Positions 52,476 through 60,707 of a DNA stretch of 64,000 nucleotides are shown one piece after another. The DNA lies in assembly GCF_001652915.1 (NCBI RefSeq), contig NZ_BBQI01000013.1:1-64000 (forward strand), given 5' to 3'. Each line of letters opens with the position of its first letter. Position 1 is the first letter of the stretch. The translations under genes and the position numbers were made by a program. Under the pieces are notes generated by a model. It did no database searches, was not told the DNA's origin, and saw only the letters and a list, made by a program, of their open reading frames with translations. Origin of the DNA: Cupriavidus sp. D384. Its GTDB lineage: Bacteria > Pseudomonadota > Gammaproteobacteria > Burkholderiales > Burkholderiaceae.

Positions 52476-53282
52476 ATGGTTGCCGAGCCAGTGTCCACAG
52501 CAGCGACGCCGCGAGCCGCCACCGGGGCAGGATCTTCCGCCGGGTCCGGGCCACGCGATGCGCTGCACACCAACCGGCTGGCTGTGCTGGGACGTTGCGT
52601 CGCCATGATCGTCCACGATGTGGTGCAGCCGGTGGCATCGGCGGCGACGCGTGGTCAGTCGGCGCTGCGCTGGCTGCGACAGGATCCGCCCGACCTGCAC
52701 GCGGCGGTAGCCTCGCTCGAACGGCTCGTGGCCGACGCGCAGCGCGCCGGCATCATGCTGGCCGATCTCAAGGCACTGGCTTCGCCAACCGCAAGACCTC
52801 GTCAGCCCGTTCTGCTCGCGAAGATCCTGCGCGACACGCTGCACTGGCTTGACGACGACCTACAGCAACAAGGGATAAACGTCGTGCCACGACTGCCCGG
52901 TGATGACATCGTCGTCGTGGCCGACCGTACCGCACTGCATCAGCTCCTTGTCAATCTGATCGTCAATGCGATGGAGTCCATGACGGATACACCACGGCAA
53001 AGTCGCCAAATGATCATCGATCTGTCGGCCGATGCGCACGACGCCATCGTGGCCGTCAGCGATTGCGGCTGCGGCTTTTCTACCGACGCCGAGCCGCACC
53101 TGTTCGATGCTTTTTACACGACCAAGGCTGAAGGGATGGGCATGGGACTGGCGATCTGCCATCGCATCGTGACCGACTACGGTGGCACCATTCTCGCGGA
53201 ACGCCGCGCCGAAGGCGGCGCATGCTTTCAGGTACGCCTGCCCCGCGAGCCTCAGGCAGCGTCCGGAGCCACAGCAAGGTAG
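52476..53282 (+). CDS. Sensorless soluble histidine kinase
   Basis: 268 residues with no membrane segment and no input domain. The phospho-acceptor helix is MIVHDVVQPVASAATRGQSA near residue 45, a variant of the HELNQPL type found with FixJ-family partners. The ATPase domain has the N box LLVNLIVNAMESMTD near 160, G1 in VSDCGCGFSTDAE near 195, and G2 in GMGMGLAICHRIVTDYGG near 220. The ATG follows the flavodoxin-like stop by 2 nt. The FixJ-type regulator at 46762-47547 is a plausible partner; the signal may be redox state sensed through the flavoprotein, which is inference. Confidence 0.88.
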   Translation: MVAEPVSTAATPRAATGAGSSAGSGPRDALHTNRLAVLGRCVAMIVHDVVQPVASAATRGQSALRWLRQDPPDLHAAVASLERLVADAQRAGIMLADLKALASPTARPRQPVLLAKILRDTLHWLDDDLQQQGINVVPRLPGDDIVVVADRTALHQLLVNLIVNAMESMTDTPRQSRQMIIDLSADAHDAIVAVSDCGCGFSTDAEPHLFDAFYTTKAEGMGMGLAICHRIVTDYGGTILAERRAEGGACFQVRLPREPQAASGATAR

Positions 53283-53383
53283 CCGTGAATCTGCGAAACC
53301 ACCGCCGGCTCCCCTCCGGCCGTCGCCACGCGTTTGGTGGAACCGGAACGTATATCGCCAATTGCGAAGACGTCTGGAACGCA
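53273..53383 (-). pseudogene. C-terminal remnant of a thioredoxin-reductase-like gene
   Basis: On the minus strand, VPDVFAIGDIRSGSTKRVAT followed by AGGEPAVVSQIHGYLA matches the conserved C-terminal FAD-binding end of thioredoxin reductase-like flavoproteins (VFAVGD and the helix after it). The sequence before it is frame-disrupted, and the fragment ends inside the kinase gene. The complete gene is absent. Confidence 0.65.
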
Positions 53384-53515
53384 ACACCCCGTCGCGCACC
53401 TGGCTGCCGGAGCAAGACTTGCGGATGGGGTGATTGCCGAGGCGAATATGAATGTTCGGCCAGCAGGCCGTGATAAGGCCAACTGCCGGCAGTGATGTGC
53501 ATTGGGGGGAAGAAA

Positions 53516-54547
53516 ATGGAATCGACGCAACAGGCGGACAAATCAGATCGCAGTTTCCGGCTCAGCCTGCCGAATCGCGCGGACGCGCTATCGACGAGCT
53601 TCGCCGCGAGCTACGCGGGGATCATGGCGTTCATGGCCGTGGCCAGCGAAGGCAGCTTTGCCAAGGCTGGCGAGCGCTTGGGCATAGGCCGATCGGCCGT
53701 GAGCCGCAACGTTCAGAAGCTCGAAACGCAACTGAGCACACGACTATTCCTGCGCACCACGCGCACAACACAGCTCACGCACGAAGGTCGGCGCTTCTTC
53801 GAGAACTGTCATCAGGGCGTCACGCATATCGTGGAAGCCATGAACGACATGCTGGAGTTGCGTCAAGGGCCGCCGCGGGGGCTGGTGCGTGTCAGCGCCA
53901 CCGTGGGATTTGGACGCAAGGTCGTGGCACCGCTGCTTGACCGGTTCGTCAAGGCATACCCGGAGATCGCCGTCGATCTCCTGCTCGACGACCGGCCGAC
54001 GGACTTTGCCTCCGAGCAAATCGACGTCGCGTTTCGCAACGGACGGATCGAGGACTCCAGCATCATCGCCAAGCAACTGATCCCGATGCAGATGGCACTC
54101 TGCGCCGCCCCTTCCTATGTCGCCAGACACGGACTTCCGGAGTCACTTGACGACCTCTCGCGCCACGAATGTATCAACTTCCGCTTTGCCAGCGGCCGCA
54201 TCTTTGAATGGGAGTTCAAGGTCGACGGCATCGTGCGCAAGTTCATGCCCAAGGCGCGCATGACGTTCAACGATGCAGACCTCGTACTGCACGCCGTGCT
54301 GGAGGGATGGGGGATTGCACAGATGGCTGGCTACCAGATCCGCGACCATGTTGCGCGGCATGAATTAAGTATCGCGCTGGCGCGACACGCCCCTGACGAC
54401 CGTGGCCACTACATCTGCTTCCTGAGCCGCCAGCACCTGCCCACACGTATCCGCGTGTTCATCGATTTCATGACGGAACATATCCGCGCCCTCAATATCG
54501 ACTTCATGACGAACTTCAACCCGGAAAGCAGCGCTGCCTTCACCTGA
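53516..54547 (+). CDS. LysR family transcriptional regulator
   Basis: 343 residues from the ATG at 53516 with AGGGGAAG-like sequence just upstream (GGGGGGAAG). About 35 residues precede the winged helix, which begins at ASYAGIMAFMAVASEGSFAK and continues with LGIGRSAVSRNVQKLETQLS. The effector domain contains LVRVSATVGFGRKVVAPLLD and LAPL-type ligand-binding segments (LCAAPSYVARHGLPESLDDL). Targets are unclear; it is downstream of the kinase with a decayed segment between. Confidence 0.92.
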   Translation: MESTQQADKSDRSFRLSLPNRADALSTSFAASYAGIMAFMAVASEGSFAKAGERLGIGRSAVSRNVQKLETQLSTRLFLRTTRTTQLTHEGRRFFENCHQGVTHIVEAMNDMLELRQGPPRGLVRVSATVGFGRKVVAPLLDRFVKAYPEIAVDLLLDDRPTDFASEQIDVAFRNGRIEDSSIIAKQLIPMQMALCAAPSYVARHGLPESLDDLSRHECINFRFASGRIFEWEFKVDGIVRKFMPKARMTFNDADLVLHAVLEGWGIAQMAGYQIRDHVARHELSIALARHAPDDRGHYICFLSRQHLPTRIRVFIDFMTEHIRALNIDFMTNFNPESSAAFT

Positions 54548-54834
54548 AGTGAGCCGTCGGGAGCGACCGCTTTCCACAGTTGAAAGCCATAGGCCGAGTC
54601 GGGTCGGCGCAACCCATGGCGCCATCTGGGCCCATTTGAGCAGCCACCCTATCCGAACTGGAACCCAATTTCGCCACCGAAATGGAAACAAGAAGTGCAT
54701 TCGCATCGACGTGATCATCCAAAAGACGGATGGGCAGTCATGGGGAGGTATGGCAAAAAATACCTGCAGGCCGCAGCATAAGACGGCAAAGATTTTTAAC
54801 GGGCCAATGCAGAGACATATTCCGGGGACAGAGC

Positions 54835-55206
54835 ATGACAACAGCGCGTGCGACAACGAAAGGCGAGGCCATTCATCTTCTCGAAGCTGCCGAGGTTGGG
54901 CTCATTCATCTCGACTATGAGACGGGTTGGCAAGACACCTCCGAGCTCAAGCGCCTGGGCGAAGAGGCGGGGATCCGTGTGGAGTATCGCGGACACGAAA
55001 GCATTGCCGTCAAATCCCCTGAGGCGCTCGCAGCAGGCTTGAGGCGCCCCAAACTGACGGTTCGGCAGCGGAATCTGTTCTGTCAATTCGACTTCAAAAC
55101 GTTACCCGTGCAGGAACTTGAGGTCCTGGAAGAGAAGGCTGCCAGGCTCGGGGACTACATCCTTGCCGGACATCTGCTGCAGGAGCTTGATTCGACTTGG
55201 GTCTGA
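54835..55206 (+). CDS. Hypothetical protein, 123 residues
   Basis: The ATG at 54835 begins MTTARATTKGEAIHLLEAAE; the frame is open upstream to 54730. The product is cytoplasmic, with regular alpha/beta character and no cysteine pair (SELKRLGEEAGIRVEYRGHE, PVQELEVLEEKAARLGDYIL). I recognise no family. Codon use looks like that of the neighbours. Most likely a real gene of unknown function. Confidence 0.55.
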   Translation: MTTARATTKGEAIHLLEAAEVGLIHLDYETGWQDTSELKRLGEEAGIRVEYRGHESIAVKSPEALAAGLRRPKLTVRQRNLFCQFDFKTLPVQELEVLEEKAARLGDYILAGHLLQELDSTWV

Positions 55207-55433
55207 GCCGGCGTACCGGTTGGCCCGCCTGGAGAATTGGTCAGCCCGATCCCCCGATGCATCGCCTGGTCTGCAGGCGTCACTTCCGGAGGAAGCCAGC
55301 CATGGGTGAAGTGGGTGCCATACGAACCTCATATTAAATGTCTGCTGTGATCGCAGCGGCGTCTGGGAACGTCTCCCAGCGCCACGCGAACAGGCATTCG
55401 CGGAAAGTCGTAATCAAGCAAGGGAGCGTGAAA

Positions 55434-55700
55434 ATGGTGAAATCCAGACGTTGGAGTTGGGCAGGCAAGATGCTGGCCGGCTTTGCCGTACCGCTGGTGA
55501 TGGCTGGCGCTACTCTCGCTACCGAGCAATCGCAGCAGCGTCAACAAGGCCGGGACGCAAACCAGGCTGCCAAACAGCAGGCACGCTCTGGCAAGGTCGA
55601 CTGCAGGGCTGAGAACCAGAAGAGCAATGCCGAGTGCAGGCAGGACAAGCGCGACACAAAGCAAGAGGGTCGCCAGGAAAAGCGGGAAACCAAGTATTGA
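55434..55700 (+). CDS. Small exported basic, Gln/Lys-rich protein
   Basis: 88 residues from the ATG at 55434 with GGGAG about 8 nt upstream. A leader (MVKSRRWSWAGKMLAGFAVP, then LVMAGATLA) is followed by a low-complexity tail rich in Gln, Lys, Arg and Asp with two cysteines (VDCRAENQKSNAECRQDKRD). It is probably secreted to the periplasm. No family recognised; similar short, charged exported proteins are seen in Burkholderiaceae without known function. Confidence 0.55.
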   Translation: MVKSRRWSWAGKMLAGFAVPLVMAGATLATEQSQQRQQGRDANQAAKQQARSGKVDCRAENQKSNAECRQDKRDTKQEGRQEKRETKY

Positions 55701-55912
55701 GATCCAGGTTTTTCGAGACGACCCGACGGCGCTCGCGCCCTGTCCATGGGTACGGGTGTCACCTACACTCAGTCATGCAGTCTGCCCGTACGATCCAGTG
55801 ATTCCGACGCCGACGGCAAAGGCAAATGCAAATGCCAGCCCGCGCCATTCAACACTTGTTCGAACGCGGGCTCGACTCGACCGGGGCAGTGAAACCTGAC
55901 TGGAGGCAAAGT

Positions 55913-56356
55913 ATGAAGCCAGAGCCATTTGCGGTCGTCCCCGCCGAGTATGCTCGTGCCCTCAACGTCGTAGGCGAGAGAATAACGGTCCTGGCTTCAA
56001 GTGCCGCCACACAGGGTTACGAAGTCTTCCTGCAGCAAGGTCACGAAGGCAGCGGACCCCCACCGCACTGCCACGACTGGGACGAATCGTTCTACGTCAT
56101 CAAGGGCGTTGTGGAAATCGGATACGGTGACACGGCGATGACCGCCGGCGCTGGGACATTTGTCCATGTGCCGGCCGGGACGATTCACTACTTTCGGTTT
56201 GGCACAGGCGGCGGCGAAATGATTTCCGTCACCAGCCATGGCGGAAACGCATCACGCCTGTTTGCGCGGATCGACGAGGCTGTCCCCCCAGGCCCCCCGG
56301 ACCTGCAGACGTTGTTAGGGGTAGCGCAAGAATGCGGCGTGACGATTTCCCACTGA
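55913..56356 (+). CDS. Cupin domain protein
   Basis: 147 residues from the ATG at 55913 (MKPEPFAVVPAEYARALNVV). The cupin motif 1 is PPPHCHDWDESFYVIKGVVE near residue 52 and motif 2 is GAGTFVHVPAGTIHYFRFGT near 80, supplying two His, Glu and His metal ligands. Cytoplasmic, with a single cupin. Function unknown; it may bind metal or catalyse a small-molecule oxidation or isomerisation. Confidence 0.85.
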   Translation: MKPEPFAVVPAEYARALNVVGERITVLASSAATQGYEVFLQQGHEGSGPPPHCHDWDESFYVIKGVVEIGYGDTAMTAGAGTFVHVPAGTIHYFRFGTGGGEMISVTSHGGNASRLFARIDEAVPPGPPDLQTLLGVAQECGVTISH

Positions 56357-56760
56357 TTGCGCGCCCGATTGCGATAACCCCAGCTGCGCCCACACGTGCC
56401 AGCCCGCCCCATGGCCTCACGGGACGAGTATCAGTTTCCCCGAAGTTTTGCGGCTCCCCAGATCGGCATGGGCCCGAACAGCAGTTCAGGCGTGCGGATA
56501 TGGTCCGCGAATACGGCGAAACCGATCTTGATGCTACCGGGCAAGCTAAGTCGTCGCTTCGGGCTTGTTCCAATAGCCTTGCGTGACGTGCAGCGCTCGC
56601 ACGCATAACTCACCAATACTGCCGCCGCGAGGCAGACTGAGTGCCGGGAGATCGGACCGGCACGGGCGGTCCGACCTGTTCTTGCAGCATCGTTGCCCGC
56701 CTGCAAAGCCGTTGCTTAAGCTATCATTCCGGCTTAGACCAGTTCGAAGCGAACCTTTCG
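56357..56760. other. 404-nt region with a ligase remnant
   Basis: No intact gene. The recognisable content is the AMP-forming ligase fragment on the minus strand at 56549-56626. Confidence 0.55.
56549..56626 (-). pseudogene. Remnant of an AMP-forming acyl-CoA synthetase
   Basis: The minus-strand frame reads GSIGELCVRALHVTQGYWNK followed by PEATT, matching the A8-like region (GELxVRGxxVxxGYWxxPEAT) of AMP-binding ligases. It breaks off at a stop immediately after and is unrecognisable before. Only about 26 residues remain. Confidence 0.6.
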
Positions 56761-57393
56761 ATGCCGAAGTCCTCTCCTTCGCCGCGCGTGTCCCGTCCTG
56801 CCACAGACGCCGGTGCCAAGCCAGGCAGAGCAACCCAGGCGGGCAAGGCCGCGCTGCAGCCACTGCCTACTGAACGTCCCGACCACGATCTCGATCATTC
56901 CGTCGGCTACCTGCTGAATCGCGCCGCGAGCATCATTGCCGCACGCTTCAGCGACGACCTGAAGCCGCACAACATCAACCTGCAGGCCTGGCGCGTGCTG
57001 GCGGCGCTGCGCCACGAAGACCACCAGACGCTGTCCGACCTGGCCAGCCATACCGGTGCAGAAATCTCCTATCTCTCCCGGGCGGTGGTCGCGCTCGAGG
57101 AACGCGGCCTGCTCGAACGCAATGTCTCAGCAACGGACAAGCGCAATATCCACCTGTCGCTGACACCCGCGGGCGGCGCCATCGTCGCGGAGCTCGCGCC
57201 GCGCGCCTGGGATATCGAACGCGCCTCGATGGCGGGGGTTTCGCCCGATGAGCTTGCCGCCACGCTGAAGACATTGCGAGCCATCTTTACCAACCTGGTC
57301 GACGATTGCCAGAACGCCACCGGCGTCAACCGCAAGCTCACCGTGGCGCGCCGGGTCCGCCGCAAGGCAGCACAGGACGACCCGGACGCCTGA
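56761..57393 (+). CDS. MarR family transcriptional regulator
   Basis: 210 residues from the ATG at 56761, with a basic, disordered N-terminal extension of about 45 residues before the MarR domain. The winged helix carries LQAWRVLAALRHEDHQTLSD, LASHTGAEISYLSRAVVALE and the wing segment RNVSATDKRNIHLSLTPAGG. It converges on the porin gene (16 nt between stops) and is the nearest regulator for the aromatic operon, which it probably represses. The long extension makes the start uncertain. Confidence 0.9.
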   Translation: MPKSSPSPRVSRPATDAGAKPGRATQAGKAALQPLPTERPDHDLDHSVGYLLNRAASIIAARFSDDLKPHNINLQAWRVLAALRHEDHQTLSDLASHTGAEISYLSRAVVALEERGLLERNVSATDKRNIHLSLTPAGGAIVAELAPRAWDIERASMAGVSPDELAATLKTLRAIFTNLVDDCQNATGVNRKLTVARRVRRKAAQDDPDA

Positions 57394-57409
57394 GCGCGTT
57401 GCCGGGCGC

Positions 57410-58504
57410 TCAGAAGATCTGCTTGATGCCGAGCATCGCGCCGAGCTGCGTGCCACCGGGCGAGGCGCTCGCACCCGGATTGCTGCTCACCGACTGCGCA
57501 AGCTGGCCGCCATTGTTGATAAACCCGGCCGTTGCATAGATCGACGTCCGCTTCGAAAAGCTGTACGTACCGCGCAGCGCATACAGCCAGGCCTTGTTGG
57601 CACTGTCGTGATAACGCTGGTGATAGACCTGGCCCGCGACATTGAAAGCTGGCGTCAGGTCATAGGCGGCGCCGACCCAGAACAGATCGCTACGGGGCGC
57701 GGGATTGCCATCGTTGTTGTGCCGCAGCCACCCTGCTCCGGCTTTCACGCGATCAAACAGGGTATAGGCACTGAGCGACAGCCTGTCGTCCTTGAAGCCG
57801 CTGCTGGTGAGTCCGCCAAAGGCGCCCGGGCCGCCACGCCAGGAATCGTAGGCCGCCGCCGCTCCGAAATGCGGGGTTTCGTACATCAGCAGCGCCGACC
57901 ACTCGCGGCACGCCTTCTTGTCGGCAGGATTTTCACCCGCGCAATTCGTGCTCGCCGGACTGGGGGCGGCCACCGCCGCATCGCGGCCGAAGCTGTAGGT
58001 CGCCCCTACGGTCAACCCACCGAACTTCCCCTTGTACGAGACGGCGTTGTCCGCGCGCGAGTTCGGAATCGTCGGGTCGAGCGATCCGGAGCCAAAGGTG
58101 TTCGGCCCCAGGATGTCCGAGTCGAGCGTCGCCCAGAACATCATCGTGTACTGACGTCCGAACGCGACCTGCCCCCAGTGACCCGACAGTCCAACCCAGG
58201 CTTGCCGCCCAAACAGGCGGTTACCGAAATTGGCTGCGCCGGAATCCGGCGCAAACCCGGATTCCAGTACGAACTGGGATTTCAGGCCGCCGCCAAGGTC
58301 TTCCGTCCCCCGCAATCCCCAGCGCGACGGCACCGACGCGGACAGATTCGGCATGCGGACGACCGTGCTCTGCGTCGGGCCGGCGTGGTTCACGAACTCC
58401 ACGCCGGTATCCACCACGCCATACAGCGTCACGGACTGCGCACCCGCCAGCGCCGGCATGGCCGCCGCACAGCCGAGGGCAAGATGCCTCAGTTTGATTG
58501 TCAT
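57410..58504 (-). CDS. Gram-negative porin (Burkholderia type)
   Basis: 364 residues with a Sec leader (LRHLALGCAAAMPALAGAQS) and the porin opening SVTLYGVVDTGVEFVNHAGP. Outer-membrane beta-barrel segments follow (SRWGLRGTEDLGGGLKSQFV, FGRQAWVGLSGHWGQVAFGR), ending in the terminal Phe required for barrel insertion (AMLGIKQIF). It lies 18 nt downstream of the amidohydrolase gene and would provide entry for the aromatic substrate. Confidence 0.93.
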   Translation of the reverse strand: MTIKLRHLALGCAAAMPALAGAQSVTLYGVVDTGVEFVNHAGPTQSTVVRMPNLSASVPSRWGLRGTEDLGGGLKSQFVLESGFAPDSGAANFGNRLFGRQAWVGLSGHWGQVAFGRQYTMMFWATLDSDILGPNTFGSGSLDPTIPNSRADNAVSYKGKFGGLTVGATYSFGRDAAVAAPSPASTNCAGENPADKKACREWSALLMYETPHFGAAAAYDSWRGGPGAFGGLTSSGFKDDRLSLSAYTLFDRVKAGAGWLRHNNDGNPAPRSDLFWVGAAYDLTPAFNVAGQVYHQRYHDSANKAWLYALRGTYSFSKRTSIYATAGFINNGGQLAQSVSSNPGASASPGGTQLGAMLGIKQIF

Positions 58505-58522
58505 GGGTCTCCTCCTGTTTTT

Positions 58523-59692
58523 TTATGGAAAGGGATTTTTCTGGGCCTGGCTTTCCGACCTCGCTCCCAGCCGTGCCCCCTGGCTTGCCACCCGGGACAG
58601 CAGGCGCGCGGCATTGCCGCCTTCGACGGCACGCAGCTCGTCGGCGCTGAAGCCGACTTCCCTCAGTCCGGCGAATGTCCCCTTCGTCCCCGGTTCGGGA
58701 ACAAACGGAAAATCGGTGCCCAGTACGACATTGGCGGGCGTGACCAGCTTCAACAACGCCGCCATCGAGATAGGATTCGCGGCAATCGCGGTGTCGTAGT
58801 ACAGGCGCTTGAGCAGCGGCATCACGCCCTCCGGCACCTGTTTGGCAAGTGTCTTGTCGAGCGAACCAAGGATCGCCATGCGGGTGGCGAGGTAAGGCAC
58901 CGTCCCGCCCGCGTGCGAAAAGATGAAGCGAATGTCCGGACAGCGGCTGACCACACCGGAGAACATCAGGCTGGCCACGGCACGCGTGGTGTCGTGCGGG
59001 AATTCGATCAGCGAATCCGGCTGTTCGGGCAGCAGGCCGCGATGGCATTGGCAGGACGTGGGATGCACGTAGACCACCGCCTTGCGCCGGTTCAGCTCGG
59101 CGAAGATCGGCGCGAAATCGGCATGGCCCAGGTACTTGTCGCCGTAGTTGGTCATCAGCCCGATGCCATCGGCCTTCAGCACGTCAAAGGCATGGGTGAT
59201 TTCAGCCATCGCCGCCGCGACGTCAGGCAGCGGCAGCGCGCTGAACACGCCGAAGCGGGTCGGATGATCGCTGACCATCTGGGCGGCGAACTCGTTGCAG
59301 GCGCGCGTCAGATGCCGCGTCTTGGCCATGTCGGGCATCCACAGCGGCGGGGCCGAGACCACTGCGGAGGTAATGCCCTGCCGGTCCATCACGCCCAGCG
59401 AATCGGCCACCTTCCACTGCGGCGCCACGCGGTTGGGCGCCGGCGCGCCAATCGCCTCCTCTCCCATGGTCTTGCGGAAGACCGGAGGAAGAAAATGGTG
59501 GTGAACGTCGATGCGCTGCACGCCGGCGGGGCCGTCCTGCGCAGGCTGGGCTGGCTGCGTTTGCTGCTGCGCACGCGCGGGCACGGCCTGGCTTGCCAGC
59601 AAGCCGCCCAGCATCGCGCCGATCTTGCGGCGCATGGGGCTGGCCGGGCGCGCGCCCGTGGGATGATTGACGTCTTCGTTCTTGATATGCAT
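58523..59692 (-). CDS. Amidohydrolase 2 family protein (ACMSD-like) with N-terminal leader
   Basis: 389 residues from the ATG at 59692. After about 20 residues, PMRRKIGAMLGGLLASQAVP followed by ARAQQ is a leader-like segment, unusual for this usually cytosolic family. The metal-binding motifs are DVHHHF near residue 60, the His in VYVHPTSCQCHRG near 215, IFSHAGGTVPYLATRMAILG near 275 and the Asp in GTDFPFVPEPGTKG near 335. Relatives are decarboxylases (ACMSD, gamma-resorcylate decarboxylase) and hydrolases. It lies downstream of the FAH-family gene in an aromatic operon and likely acts on a ring-cleavage or side-chain product. Confidence 0.85.
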   Translation of the reverse strand: MHIKNEDVNHPTGARPASPMRRKIGAMLGGLLASQAVPARAQQQTQPAQPAQDGPAGVQRIDVHHHFLPPVFRKTMGEEAIGAPAPNRVAPQWKVADSLGVMDRQGITSAVVSAPPLWMPDMAKTRHLTRACNEFAAQMVSDHPTRFGVFSALPLPDVAAAMAEITHAFDVLKADGIGLMTNYGDKYLGHADFAPIFAELNRRKAVVYVHPTSCQCHRGLLPEQPDSLIEFPHDTTRAVASLMFSGVVSRCPDIRFIFSHAGGTVPYLATRMAILGSLDKTLAKQVPEGVMPLLKRLYYDTAIAANPISMAALLKLVTPANVVLGTDFPFVPEPGTKGTFAGLREVGFSADELRAVEGGNAARLLSRVASQGARLGARSESQAQKNPFP

Positions 59693-59842
59693 TGGCGTAA
59701 TCGGATGGAGGTTGGACGGCCGGCGTGCCGTTGTCCGGGCAACAGGCCGCCCTGCCCGCGCTGAGGCAGGCATGGCAGGCCGGTTGGCCGGCGGCAGTGC
59801 TGGGTACTTGGGTGCTGCGGTGCGGCGCTACGGGAGGACGCG

Positions 59843-60707
59843 TCAGGCGGGCTCAGCCACCACGCGGTTCGCGATGTGCCCGATGCCTTCGATCTCGGCG
59901 CGCATGACGTCGCCCACCTTCACGTAGCGCGGCGGATCCATCGCCACGCCCACGCCCGACGGCGTGCCGGTCGCCAGCAGGTCGCCGGGTTCCAGCGTGA
60001 AGGCCTTCGAGAGATGCACCACCTGGTCATAGATGTCATGGATCATGGCGCCCGTGACATCGTCCTGGCGCAGTTCGTCATTGACCCACATCCGCAGGCG
60101 CAACGCGTGCGGGTCGCCCAGTTCGTCGGCGGTGACGATCCACGGGCCGATGGGACCACAGGTGTCGAATGACTTGCCGATGGTCATCGTCTGCGACGCC
60201 AGCTGCCAGTCGCGCACCGATACGTCGTTGCACACCATGTAGCCCGCAATGACGGACGGCGCGTCCTCGCGGCTCACATGCCGGCAGCGACGCCCGATCA
60301 CCGCGCACAACTCCACCTCGTAGTCGAGTTGCTCAGAGACTGCGGGCATATGAACATCGCCATACGGATCATTGATGCACGACACCTGCTTGTTGAACCA
60401 CACCTGCGCGGGCGGCGTATGGACACCGACCTTGGCCGCCTCGGCCACATGCTTGCGATAGTTCATGCCGATGGCGAGGTATTTCGACGGCTTCGGCACG
60501 GGTGCCAGCAGCGTCACCGCCGATAGCGGCGCGGTGAAACCACCGCGTACGGCGCGGGCGCGATCCAGGGCCTCCGGGGCCCGCCTGCAGCAGTTCCAGC
60601 ATGGTGTCGGGCAGCGCGGGATCGTTGCGCGGCAGATCGATCACGAGGTCGCCCTCGACTTTGCCGATGGAGGTACCGCCATGGTGGAGATAGGTAACGA
60701 GCTTCAT
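59843..60707 (-). pseudogene. Fumarylacetoacetate hydrolase family gene, frameshifted
   Basis: The gene starts at 60707, overlapping the MFS stop, and the first 48 or so codons read MKLVTYLHHGGTSIGKVEGD and on to MLELLQAGP. A single extra base in the GGCCCCGGAGGCC region (plus-strand 60571-60582) shifts the frame; removing it continues as EALDRARAVRGGFTAPLSAV into an intact domain. That domain shows KYLAIGMNYRKHVAEAAKVG, metal Glu residues in QLDYEVELCAVIGRR, YMVCNDVSVRDWQLASQTMT and LATGTPSGVGVAMDPP. The family hydrolyses or decarboxylates ring-cleavage products. A sequencing error in the GC run is possible; otherwise the first part is a pseudogene and the remainder may be translated from 60517. 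Confidence 0.8.

Noticed and set aside
54548..54834. Possible insertion-sequence remnant between LysR and the hypothetical gene
   Set aside because: The phrasing GGGCCCA and short repeated tracts looked IS21-like, but I found no transposase motif or terminal repeat pair that would support it.
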